DNA from: Alphaproteobacteria bacterium | GTDB taxonomy: Bacteria; Pseudomonadota; Alphaproteobacteria; Rhizobiales; Hyphomicrobiaceae | NCBI GenBank assembly: GCA_005888525.1 | Contig: VBAB01000066.1 | Coordinates: 1 to 21,882, forward strand | Reading direction: 5' to 3' | DNA length: 21,882 bases | Shown here: positions 1-7,050 of the stretch, in pieces | Layout of the letters: every line of letters starts with the position of its first letter | How positions within the stretch are numbered: position 1 is the first letter of the stretch | Made by a program: the position numbers and the translations under genes | The notes under the pieces: model-generated | Told to the model about the DNA's origin: nothing | Databases searched by the model: none | What the model saw: the letters and a program-made list of their open reading frames with translations, nothing else

Positions 1-1
1 G

Positions 2-925
2 ATCGCCGTGGTGGTGGCCGCGATCGTCGCTTTCTACGCCTTCACGTTCAAAGTCGGCCCTGACGAACTCGGCGTCGTCATGCAGTTCGGCAAGCCGGTT
101 CGCAGCGAACCGCCTGGCTTGCATTTCCGCCTGCCTTACCCGATCGAGGAGGTGCGCCTGCCCAAGGTCACGCGCCAGAACATCATCGAGGTCGGCATGC
201 GCACGGGCCAGGGCGCGCGCGGCTTCGGCGCGGTACGCGATGTGCCGGAGGAGAGCCTGATGCTGACCGGCGATGAGAACATCGTCGATGTCGATTTCGT
301 GGTGTTCTGGCGCATCAGGGACGCGCAGCATTACCTCTTCAACATCCAGAACCCCGAGATCACCGTGAAGGAAGTGGCCGAGAGCGCCATGCGCGAGATC
401 GTCGGCCAATCGAACATCCAGCCGATCCTCACGGAAGCCCGCCAGAAGACCGAGCAGGCCGTGCAGAAGCTGATGCAGGACGTGCTCGACTTCTATGGCG
501 CCGGCGTGCGCATCGATCAGGTGCAGCTGCAGAAGGTCGACCCGCCGAACCAGGTGATCGACGCGTTCCGCGACGTGCAGGCCGCGCGCGCCGACCAGCA
601 GCGCCTGCAGAACGAGGCGTTCTCCTACGCCAACCGCATCGTTCCGGAGGCGCGCGGCGAGGCCGAGCGCATCCTGCAGGGCGCGCGCGCCTACAAGGAG
701 CAGACCGTCGCGGAAGCCACCGGCCAGACGGCCCGGTTCCTCAAGGTGTACGAGGAATACAAGAAGGCACCCGAGGTGACGCGCAAGCGCATGTATCTCG
801 AGACCATGGAGCGCGTTCTCGGCGGCACCGACAAGATCATCCTGGACAGCAAGGGTGGGCAGGGCGTGGTGCCCTTCTTGCCGCTCGAACAGCTGCAGAA
901 CAAGAAGCGCGAAGGAAGCAACTGA
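2..925 (+). CDS. hflK: HflK, membrane protease modulator (5' partial)
   Basis: SPFH/band-7 protein. In characterised bacteria HflK and HflC form a membrane-anchored, periplasm-facing complex around FtsH and modulate its degradation of membrane proteins. The reading frame is open at the left edge. The first visible residues are the single N-terminal membrane segment (AAIVAFYAF), so the usual Gly/Pro-rich cytoplasmic N-terminus and the true start lie outside the window. The GTG codons at 8-16 are internal. After the membrane segment come the band-7 entry (GPDELGVVMQFGKPV), the body of the domain, and a long Ala/Glu/Arg/Gln-rich helix (about residues 185-250). The stop overlaps the hflC start (TGATG, one shared base), so the two are translationally coupled. 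The identity is firm because the hflC partner follows directly. Confidence 0.95.
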   Translation: MAVVVAAIVAFYAFTFKVGPDELGVVMQFGKPVRSEPPGLHFRLPYPIEEVRLPKVTRQNIIEVGMRTGQGARGFGAVRDVPEESLMLTGDENIVDVDFVVFWRIRDAQHYLFNIQNPEITVKEVAESAMREIVGQSNIQPILTEARQKTEQAVQKLMQDVLDFYGAGVRIDQVQLQKVDPPNQVIDAFRDVQAARADQQRLQNEAFSYANRIVPEARGEAERILQGARAYKEQTVAEATGQTARFLKVYEEYKKAPEVTRKRMYLETMERVLGGTDKIILDSKGGQGVVPFLPLEQLQNKKREGSN

Positions 926-1821
926 TGATCCGAGCGTTATTTGCCGCCCTCGTGGTGGTCGTCGGCGCTGTTGCCGCCGCTACCTATTTCGCGCTGTTCA
1001 TTGTGCACCAGAACGAGCAGGCCATCGTGCTCGAGTTCGGCAAGCCGGTGAAGATCATCTCCGATCCGGGGCTGTACTGGAAGATCCCGGTGGTGCAGAC
1101 AGTCGACTACTTCGACAAGCGCATCCTCGACCTCGATACGGCGCCGCAGGAGGTGACCGCCTCCGACCAGAAGCGCATCGTCGTCGATGCCTTTGCGCGC
1201 TACCGCATCGTCAATCCCCTGCTGTTCTATCAATCGGTGCGGGACGAGCGCATGGTGCGCTCGCGGCTCGGTCCGATCATCGAATCGGCGTTGCGCCGGG
1301 TGCTCGGCGGATCGACCTTCCAGGATGTCGTGCGCGACAAGCGCGAGGCGCTCATGAAGCGCATCGCTCAGCAGGTCAACGAGGAAGGCAAGGAGTTCGG
1401 CCTCGAGGTGGTGGACGTCCGCATCAAGCGCGCGGATCTGCCGGAGCAGAATTCCAAGAACATCTTCGATCGCATGCGCGCCGAGCGCCAGCGCGAGGCG
1501 GCCGAGTTCCGCGCCGAGGGAGCAGGTGCCGCCAACCGCATACGAGCCACCGCCGACCGCGAGGTCACCATCATCAAGGCGGAGGCCACCCGGGAGGGCG
1601 AGCGCACTCGCGGCGAGGGCGATGCAGAACGCAATCGCATCTTTGCCGAGGCGTTCGGCCGCGATCCTGACTTCTTCGGCTTCTACCGTTCGATGCAGGC
1701 CTACGAGCAAGGCATCAGGCCGGGTGACACGCGCATGCTGCTGGCGCCGGACAGCGAGTTCTTCAAGTACTTCACCAATCCGCTCGGAAACAACAACGCT
1801 GGCGCTCAACCGAAGCGATGA
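925..1821 (+). CDS. hflC: HflC, membrane protease modulator
   Basis: A 298-residue SPFH/band-7 protein, the partner of HflK in the FtsH-modulating complex. Visible features are an N-terminal signal anchor (about residues 5-27), the band-7 entry motif (NEQAIVLEFGKPVKI), and a charged Ala/Glu/Arg-rich helix (about 180-245). After that the chain turns aromatic (FFGFYRSMQAYEQG, then RMLLAPDSEFFKYF), as is typical of HflC. Length is normal for the family. The start is the ATG overlapping the hflK stop by one base. The stop overlaps the next gene's ATG (ATGA), so hflK, hflC and the DUF2065 gene look like one translationally coupled operon. HflC homologues often carry a short insert near residues 135-150 that I did not check. 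No anomaly is visible. Confidence 0.95.
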   Translation: MIRALFAALVVVVGAVAAATYFALFIVHQNEQAIVLEFGKPVKIISDPGLYWKIPVVQTVDYFDKRILDLDTAPQEVTASDQKRIVVDAFARYRIVNPLLFYQSVRDERMVRSRLGPIIESALRRVLGGSTFQDVVRDKREALMKRIAQQVNEEGKEFGLEVVDVRIKRADLPEQNSKNIFDRMRAERQREAAEFRAEGAGAANRIRATADREVTIIKAEATREGERTRGEGDAERNRIFAEAFGRDPDFFGFYRSMQAYEQGIRPGDTRMLLAPDSEFFKYFTNPLGNNNAGAQPKR

Positions 1822-2003
1822 ACGATCTCGTCGTTGCGATCGGGCTCGTGATGGTGATCGAGGGTTTGCTGTGGGCAGCCGCGCCGCAGCTGGGCCTGAA
1901 GCTGCTCGCAGCCGCGGCGCACATGCCAGAGCACACGCTGCGCGCCGCCGGTGCCGCGGCAGTCGCGGCCGGGTTCGTGATCGTTTGGCTGATGCGTGGG
2001 TGA
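1818..2003 (+). CDS. DUF2065 small membrane protein (YjeT-like)
   Basis: A 61-residue protein of the DUF2065 family (YjeT in E. coli), commonly found next to hflKC. It is almost entirely hydrophobic: one helix at about residues 3-25, a short linker with HMPEHTLR, and a second helix at about 42-59 ending in RG. Function is unknown; the position suggests an accessory role with the HflKC-FtsH complex, which is inference. The ATG overlaps the hflC stop (ATGA), so expression is probably coupled. Its small size and two-helix topology match the family. Confidence 0.85.
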   Translation: MNDLVVAIGLVMVIEGLLWAAAPQLGLKLLAAAAHMPEHTLRAAGAAAVAAGFVIVWLMRG

Positions 2004-2056
2004 AGCGGAGTCGTTTGACAAGCGCGGCGTTGTCGTCCCTAAAGTCCGTTTGCACA

Positions 2057-2203
2057 AGAGCAGGATCGCTTCGGATGAAACCACTTGTCCTCAGCTGCAA
2101 CGTGGCGCCCGAAGCGTGAAGCCGGCTCTAATGATAGACTTGAGAGCAACATTCACGTTCCATGATCGAAGCAGAGCGCTACGATCAGAAACGATCTTGC
2201 TCT
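2057..2203 (+). repeat. Inverted-repeat-flanked intergenic element (MITE-like)
   Basis: The gap between the DUF2065 gene and the protease gene holds a 147-bp element bounded by imperfect terminal inverted repeats. The left end AGAGCAGGATCGCTTCGGAT matches the reverse complement of the right end (AGAGCAAGATCGTTTCTGAT) at 17 of 20 positions. No coding potential is visible inside. Elements ending in AGAGCA-GATC are familiar from rhizobial intergenic regions. The element covers most of the upstream region of the protease gene and may carry or disturb its promoter. A TTGACA hexamer at 2015-2020 lies just before it, without a convincing -10 partner. Confidence 0.55.
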
Positions 2204-2225
2204 AGAGCACTTGGGAGACTTGGCA

Positions 2226-3788
2226 ATGAGCGGGCCCCTGCATTTTAAGATGCCCCCCGAGAGGCCGCAGGCGGGGCGCCGCACGAGGCAGCAGGCGAGC
2301 CGATGGCTGGGCCGGCGTGCGGGCCTGGGCGCGACGGCATTGTTGCTGATGTTGGCGCCCGCCGGCTCGCAGACGCATCACGGCCCCACCAGCGTTGCCC
2401 CGCTCGCCGAGAAGCTGATCGATGCGGTGGTCAACATCTCGACCAGCCAAACGGTGAAGGGACCGGAGGGCGTGCCGTTGCCACGCGTCCCGAAGGGAGC
2501 GCCGTTCGAGGAGTTCTTCGAGGATTTCTTCAACCGCAAGGGCGGCAAATCGCCCGCCGACCGCAAGGTGTCCTCGCTCGGCTCCGGCTTCGTCGTCGAC
2601 GGCAAGGAAGGCCTCGTCGTCACCAACAATCACGTCATCGAAGGAGCCGATGAGATCATCGTGAACTTCAACGATGGCACCAAGCTCAAGGTCGAGAAGA
2701 TCCTGGGTAAGGACACCAAGACCGACCTGGCCCTCCTCAAGGTCACGCCGAAAAAAACCCTGCCGGCCGTGCCGTTCGGCTCCTCGGACCGGCTGAAGGT
2801 CGGCGACTGGGTGATGGCCATCGGCAACCCGTTCGGTCTGGGCGGCTCGGTGACGGTCGGCATCATCTCGGCCAAGCAGCGCGACATCAACTCGGGACCC
2901 TACGACGACTACCTGCAGACGGACGCGGCCATCAACAAGGGCAACTCGGGCGGACCGCTGTTCAACATGGAAGGCGAGGTCATCGGCGTCAACACGGCCA
3001 TCATCTCGCCCACCGGCGGCTCGATCGGCATCGGCTTCGCCGTGCCCTCCGATACCGCCACGATCGTCGTCGACCAGCTGCGTCAGTTCGGCGCGACGCG
3101 CCGCGGCTGGCTCGGGGTCAAGATCCAGTCCATCACCGACGATTTGGCGGAGGCCTACGGCGTCAAGGAGAACACCGGCGCGCTGGTGGCGAGCGTCACG
3201 CCGCAGAGCCCCGCCGCGAAGGCGGGCATCCAGGACGGCGACGTCATCTTGAAGTTCGACGGCAAGGATGTGACGTCGATGCGTGGCCTGCCGCGCCTCG
3301 TCGCACAGACGCCGATCGGCAAGGACGTCGACGTCGAGCTCTTGCGCAAAGGCCAGCGCACCAGCCTGAAGGTGGCCGTCGGTCGGCTGGCGGAGGAGGA
3401 CGAGCCCGTCAAGACATCGGCAAAGGAATCGCCGAAGGGCAAGGGCAAAGGCAAGGATCGCGACAAGGCAGCGCCCCCCGCCGCCTCGCGCTCTTCCCTG
3501 ATCGGCCTCGTGCTCGCCCCCCTCAACGACGAGCTGCGCACCAAGCACGGCATCGGCAAGGACATGAAGGGCGTGATCGTGCTCGAGGTCGACCCGGCGA
3601 GCCCGGCCGCCGAGAGAGGCGTGAAGGTCGGCGACGTGATCGTGGAGGTTGCGCAAGAGGCGGTGACATCGCTCGACGACATCTCCAAGAGCGTCGACAA
3701 GGTGAAGAAGGCCGGGCGCAAGGCCGTGCTGCTACGCCTCGAGGACGGCAAGGGCGACCTCAGGTTTGTCGCCGTGCCCGTGCAATGA
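2226..3788 (+). CDS. Do/HtrA-family periplasmic serine protease (DegP-like)
   Basis: A 520-residue periplasmic protease/chaperone. The start chosen is ATG 2226 with GGGAG at 2213-2217; an in-frame TTG at 2211 overlaps that Shine-Dalgarno. The N-terminus is basic, followed by a hydrophobic export segment (about residues 33-48). The trypsin-like domain carries the full triad: His136 (TNNHVIEGADE), Asp167 (TKTDLALLKV) and Ser241 (GNSGGPLFN). Two PDZ domains follow: PDZ1 begins near RRGWLGVKIQ and PDZ2 near GLVLAPLNDELR. They are joined by a low-complexity Lys-rich linker (KGKGKGKDRDK) followed by an Ala/Pro stretch. This order is that of DegP/DegQ/MucD proteins; I cannot choose the orthologue. 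The location after hflKC fits an envelope stress cluster, but the 220-bp gap suggests its own promoter. Confidence 0.93.
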   Translation: MSGPLHFKMPPERPQAGRRTRQQASRWLGRRAGLGATALLLMLAPAGSQTHHGPTSVAPLAEKLIDAVVNISTSQTVKGPEGVPLPRVPKGAPFEEFFEDFFNRKGGKSPADRKVSSLGSGFVVDGKEGLVVTNNHVIEGADEIIVNFNDGTKLKVEKILGKDTKTDLALLKVTPKKTLPAVPFGSSDRLKVGDWVMAIGNPFGLGGSVTVGIISAKQRDINSGPYDDYLQTDAAINKGNSGGPLFNMEGEVIGVNTAIISPTGGSIGIGFAVPSDTATIVVDQLRQFGATRRGWLGVKIQSITDDLAEAYGVKENTGALVASVTPQSPAAKAGIQDGDVILKFDGKDVTSMRGLPRLVAQTPIGKDVDVELLRKGQRTSLKVAVGRLAEEDEPVKTSAKESPKGKGKGKDRDKAAPPAASRSSLIGLVLAPLNDELRTKHGIGKDMKGVIVLEVDPASPAAERGVKVGDVIVEVAQEAVTSLDDISKSVDKVKKAGRKAVLLRLEDGKGDLRFVAVPVQ

Positions 3789-3814
3789 CGCTGGTCTGTA
3801 ATGCAAGCGCGGCC

Positions 3815-3892
3815 GTCCTTCGGCCAGCTCAGGACGAGGGCGTCGGGCGCGGCGACGAATTCTCCGACCCAGTGGTGAGCTTGTCGAACCAC
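3815..3892 (+). repeat. Two-hairpin palindromic intergenic repeat
   Basis: Two short palindromes lie between the protease gene and psd. The first (3815-3835) has GTCCT...AGGAC arms and a core containing CAGCTCA. The second (3872-3892) has GTGGT...ACCAC arms and a core containing GAGCTTG. The second reads like a diverged inverted copy of the first, sharing the TTCG-(A/G)C-(A/C)AGCTCA core. Each can fold into a hairpin. The arrangement is that of a REP-type repeat rather than a terminator, since no T-tract follows. It sits 40 bp before the psd start. Confidence 0.55.
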
Positions 3893-3932
3893 GCTCTGGG
3901 TGGCTGCGGCACCGGTTACGTCGGGAGGTCGC

Positions 3933-4646
3933 GTGGCCCAGCCTCATAGCCTGTTCGACACCATTACCGACAGCATCGTGCCCATACACAACGATGGCAT
4001 CAAGTTCGTTGCCATCGGCGCAGGCGTCTCCCTGCTCCTGTTCCTGCTGTGGCCGCCGCTGGCCTGGCTGGCGGTGCTGGCAACCGCCTGGATCGCATAT
4101 TTCTTTCGCGACCCTCGCCGGGTTACGCCGCTGCGCGAGGGTCTCGTGGTTGCCCCTGCCGATGGGCGCATCTGCGCCATCGAGCGCGTGCGCCCTCCCG
4201 CCGAGCTCGGCCTCGGTGAGACCGAGCGCCTGCGTGTTTCGATCTTTCTTTCCATTTTCGACGTGCACATCAATCGCGCGCCCGTGGCGGGCCGCGTCAT
4301 CCGATCGATCTATGTGCCGGGCAGCTTTCTCAACGCCGCCGCCGACAAGGCCAGCGACGAGAACGAGCGGCGCGGCATCGTCATCGACAGCGGCGGAGAC
4401 AGCGAGATCGCGATGGTGCAGATCGCCGGCTTGATTGCGCGGCGCATCGTCACGTTCGTCAACGAGGGCGATAGCGTCGGCGTGGGCGAGCGGGTGGGCC
4501 TGATCCGCTTCGGGTCGCGCGTGGATCTCTACCTGCCGGCGGGCCGCGGCGCGCTCGTTGCGGTGGGCCAGCGCGCGATCGGCGGCGAGACCGTGCTCGC
4601 CGATCTCAAGTCGTCGGAGCCGGAGCGCGAGGCCCGCGCGCAGTAG
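3933..4646 (+). CDS. psd: Phosphatidylserine decarboxylase proenzyme (short, PSD-A type)
   Basis: A pyruvoyl-dependent enzyme that converts phosphatidylserine to phosphatidylethanolamine at the membrane. The start chosen is GTG 3933 with GGGAGG at 3923-3928, giving 237 residues; an in-frame GTG at 3900 lacks a good ribosome site. There is an N-terminal membrane-associated segment (about residues 25-52), then RDPRR, the conserved FLSIFDVHINRAP region, and the self-cleavage site RFGSRVDLYLP. Cleavage between Gly194 and Ser195 would make Ser195 the pyruvoyl group and leave a small alpha chain of about 43 residues. The length and the GS motif in an RFGSR context are those of the short bacterial form rather than the longer LGST form of E. 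coli. pssA begins 31 bp downstream, so the two are almost certainly one operon. Confidence 0.95.
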   Translation: MAQPHSLFDTITDSIVPIHNDGIKFVAIGAGVSLLLFLLWPPLAWLAVLATAWIAYFFRDPRRVTPLREGLVVAPADGRICAIERVRPPAELGLGETERLRVSIFLSIFDVHINRAPVAGRVIRSIYVPGSFLNAAADKASDENERRGIVIDSGGDSEIAMVQIAGLIARRIVTFVNEGDSVGVGERVGLIRFGSRVDLYLPAGRGALVAVGQRAIGGETVLADLKSSEPEREARAQ

Positions 4647-4676
4647 CCGGCGGGATCGATCGAAGCGAGGAAGGCC

Positions 4677-5567
4677 ATGGACCCCCTGCTGCCCAGACTG
4701 GAAGACGAAGAGCGCCGCCGGCGCCATCGGCTGCTGTTTCGCCACAACAAGATTCCCGTCCGCATGCTGGTTCCGAACTTCTTCACGCTGCTCAGCCTAT
4801 GCGCCGGGCTCACGGCCATCCGCATGGCGATCGAGCTGCGTTACGAGCTGGCCATTGCGCTCGTCGTCATCGCCGCCCTGCTCGACGGTGTCGACGGGCG
4901 CCTGGCGCGCGCTCTCAAAGCGCAATCGAGGTTCGGCGCGGAGCTCGATAGCTTGGCCGACTTCGTGAATTTCGGCGTCGCGCCGGCGGTGATCCTGTTC
5001 ATTTGGGGGCTCGGGGGCCTGCCCCGCGGCTTCGGCTGGATCGTAGCGCTGGTGTTCGCGCTGGCCACCGGGCTGCGGCTCGCGCGCTTCAACACCATGC
5101 TCGAGGTGGAAAAGCCGAAGTGGCAGTCGGACTACTTCACCGGCATGCCGGCGCCGGCCGGCGCCATCGCGGTGCTCTTGCCGCTCTATCTCGATGGCCT
5201 CGGCCTTTTCGACGTGCGCAGCTGGCCCTGGCTGATCGCTCTCTTCACGGCCGGCATGGCCGCCATGCTGGTATCGACCATCCCCACCTTCTCGGGCAAG
5301 CTCCTGGGTGAGCGGATCTCGCGCGAGTTCGTGCTGCCGATATTCGTCGGCGTTGCTGCGCTGGTTGCCCTGCTCGTCACCTACCCCTACGGCACGCTGA
5401 CGCTGGTCACGCTGCTGTATCTCGCTGCCATCCCGGTGAGCTACCGCCGCTTCGAGCAGAAGATGCGGGAGCCGGCTCCGCACACCCCCGCCGGCGCGGA
5501 GGCTGTACGCGTTCCCGAGGACACCGACCCGGTCAGCCAGATCCCTGTCGGCGAAACCAAGCACTGA
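4677..5567 (+). CDS. pssA: CDP-diacylglycerol--serine O-phosphatidyltransferase
   Basis: A 296-residue integral membrane enzyme that makes phosphatidylserine from CDP-diacylglycerol and serine, supplying the substrate of the upstream psd product. The CDP-alcohol phosphotransferase signature D-x2-D-G-x2-A-R-x8-G-x3-D-x3-D is complete, with D70, D73, G74, A77, R78, G87, D91 and D95. The N-terminus is basic (ERRRRHR) and is followed by VRMLVPNFFTLLSL, typical of the sub-family with multiple membrane segments. About seven or eight hydrophobic helices follow, and the C-terminal tail is hydrophilic. The start ATG 4677 is preceded by AGGAAGG at 4668-4674. The motif identity is firm. Confidence 0.95.
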   Translation: MDPLLPRLEDEERRRRHRLLFRHNKIPVRMLVPNFFTLLSLCAGLTAIRMAIELRYELAIALVVIAALLDGVDGRLARALKAQSRFGAELDSLADFVNFGVAPAVILFIWGLGGLPRGFGWIVALVFALATGLRLARFNTMLEVEKPKWQSDYFTGMPAPAGAIAVLLPLYLDGLGLFDVRSWPWLIALFTAGMAAMLVSTIPTFSGKLLGERISREFVLPIFVGVAALVALLVTYPYGTLTLVTLLYLAAIPVSYRRFEQKMREPAPHTPAGAEAVRVPEDTDPVSQIPVGETKH

Positions 5568-5590
5568 CGAGGATCGGCCCGGGATGCTTG

Positions 5591-5630
5591 TTGCGTAAGT
5601 CGGGGCAAGCGAAGCGCCGACCCAACGCAA
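5591..5630. terminator. Palindrome between convergent genes, probable bidirectional terminator or REP-like repeat
   Basis: A nested palindrome in the 73-bp gap between convergent pssA and the oxidoreductase gene. The outer arms are TTGCGT (5591-5596) and ACGCAA (5625-5630). The inner arms are GTCGG (5599-5603) and CCGAC (5617-5621), around a GC(AAGCGAA)GC core. No long T-tract is present on either strand. Its position suits termination for both genes, and its sequence style resembles dispersed alphaproteobacterial palindromes. Confidence 0.5.
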
Positions 5631-5640
5631 GCCGCTACGC

Positions 5641-6954
5641 TTATCGGTGGCGCCTGTGACCCAGCCGATCCTGCAAGGTCATCCACGCGTAGACGGCCGG
5701 CAGGAACCAGGGCTTGCCGTTGAAGAGCGGGATCGTCGGCGGCGGGCGGAAGTCGAGCGCTGAGAGGCCGCGCTCGTCGCCGAGCACCTGCCATGCCGCC
5801 TTCTGCCCGGCCCAGCGCGCCCATACGACGCCCGAGCCGCAGTAGCCAGCCGCGTAGCGCATGCCGTGGCGCGAGAAGACGCGCGGGATCATGTCGCGGT
5901 TCATGGCGACATAGCCGTACCAGCTGTGGGTGATGTCGACGCCGTCGAGCACGGGAAAGATGTCGGCCAGCGCGCGGCGCAAGCTGTCGGTCGGCCAGGT
6001 CGCCTCGCCGGCTATCGTGCCGTCGCGTCCGCCGAACAGGATGCGCGCGCCGTCGGGCGAAGGCCGGTAGTAGTAGTGCAGCTTGCGCGTCTCCGAGCAC
6101 ATGACGCCCTTCGGCATCAGCTCGGACATCAGGTTGTTGGAGAGAGGCGCCGTGGCGATGATACGGCTGCGTACGGGCACCAGCCGGCGGCGCAGCCACG
6201 GGTCGGCGCCGTCGGTGTAGCCGTTCGTGCCGACGATGACGTGGTCGGCGTGGACCCTGCCGCGGGCCGTCTCGACGTCGAAGCCGCCCTGCATCGGGGC
6301 GAAGCCGTGCACCGCGGTTTCCGAATGGATGATTGCACCGGCCTTCTCGGCCAGCGCCAGCATGCCGCGGTGGAGCTTGGCTGGATGCAGGCCGCCGATG
6401 TCGTTGCGCACCATGCCGCCGTGGTAGAACTCCGTCCCCAGCACGGCGCGCTGCTCGGAGCGCGGGACGGCATGGGCCTCGATCCCGAGCGTCTTGCGGA
6501 TGAAGTCCGCCTCGCGAGCGAGCCGCTCGTAGTCGCCAGGCTTGGCCGCACCGGTAAAGCGCCCCGTGAGCCGGAACTCGCAGTCGATCGCCTCGCGCCT
6601 GATGAACTCGGCCAAGTCCTCGCGCGCGGCCTTCGCCTCGGCCTGGATGGCGTTGGCACGGGCCGCGCCGAACCGCCGCACCATCTGTCGGTAGCCGGGT
6701 CGGAGGTTGCCGCTGGCGATGCCCCCGTTGCGCGTCGATGCCCCCTCGCCCGGCCGCTGGCGGTCGAAGATCTGCACCTGTCGGCCGGCGCGGGCAAGCG
6801 TGAGCCCGGCGCTGAGCCCGGTGTAGCCGGCGCCGACGATGACGACGTCGCATCGAGCCTGCACCGCCATTTGGGGCGGAGAGAGCGGCGGCGCGTCCTC
6901 CCACCAAAAGGGCGTGGTTGGCACCATGGCTTTATCGGATCTTCTGGGCTGCAT
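5641..6954 (-). CDS. FAD-dependent oxidoreductase, DAO family (gamma-glutamylputrescine oxidase-like)
   Basis: A glycine/D-amino-acid oxidase-type flavoprotein of about 437 residues that would oxidise an amine or amino group. The dinucleotide-binding motif VVIVGAGYTGLSAGLTLARAG lies at about residues 37-57, preceded by the PFWWEDAPP segment common in PuuB/OrdL-like members. RNGGIASG near residue 85 and a C-terminal AGYCGSGVVWARWAGQ flavin-contact motif support the class; the substrate cannot be read from sequence. The start is uncertain. ATG 6954 directly follows GGGGGAGG, ATG 6927 is nine codons later, and ATG 7008 lies in the loop of the upstream gene's terminator hairpin and is unlikely. 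It runs on the same strand as the TadG-like gene but is separated by that hairpin, so it is probably transcribed independently. Confidence 0.85.
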   Translation of the reverse strand: MQPRRSDKAMVPTTPFWWEDAPPLSPPQMAVQARCDVVIVGAGYTGLSAGLTLARAGRQVQIFDRQRPGEGASTRNGGIASGNLRPGYRQMVRRFGAARANAIQAEAKAAREDLAEFIRREAIDCEFRLTGRFTGAAKPGDYERLAREADFIRKTLGIEAHAVPRSEQRAVLGTEFYHGGMVRNDIGGLHPAKLHRGMLALAEKAGAIIHSETAVHGFAPMQGGFDVETARGRVHADHVIVGTNGYTDGADPWLRRRLVPVRSRIIATAPLSNNLMSELMPKGVMCSETRKLHYYYRPSPDGARILFGGRDGTIAGEATWPTDSLRRALADIFPVLDGVDITHSWYGYVAMNRDMIPRVFSRHGMRYAAGYCGSGVVWARWAGQKAAWQVLGDERGLSALDFRPPPTIPLFNGKPWFLPAVYAWMTLQDRLGHRRHR

Positions 6955-6990
6955 CCTCCCCCGAGGATAGCGCCTGGCTGCCATATGCGG

Positions 6991-7025
6991 AAAGGGCCGC
7001 CGCGACATGTCAGTCGCGGCAGCCC
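6991..7025 (-). terminator. Rho-independent terminator of the TadG-like gene
   Basis: On the minus strand a 13-bp stem (7013-7025 with 6994-7006, one G-U pair) closes a six-base loop and is followed by TTT. It lies 26 bp after the stop of the TadG-like gene. The loop contains the 5'-most ATG of the next gene's reading frame, which argues against that start. Confidence 0.65.
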
Positions 7026-7050
7026 CTCGTCCGATGAGCGCCTGCAGTCG

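Noticed and set aside
937..2100. Long antisense open frame across hflC (387 residues)
   Set aside because: Its composition (Arg/Ala/Leu/His-rich, no motif) is that of a GC-rich shadow of hflC, which has clear family motifs and coupled starts.
2202..3656. 484-residue antisense frame over the protease gene
   Set aside because: Shadow frame: the sense strand has the full catalytic triad and two PDZ domains, while the antisense translation has no recognisable domain.
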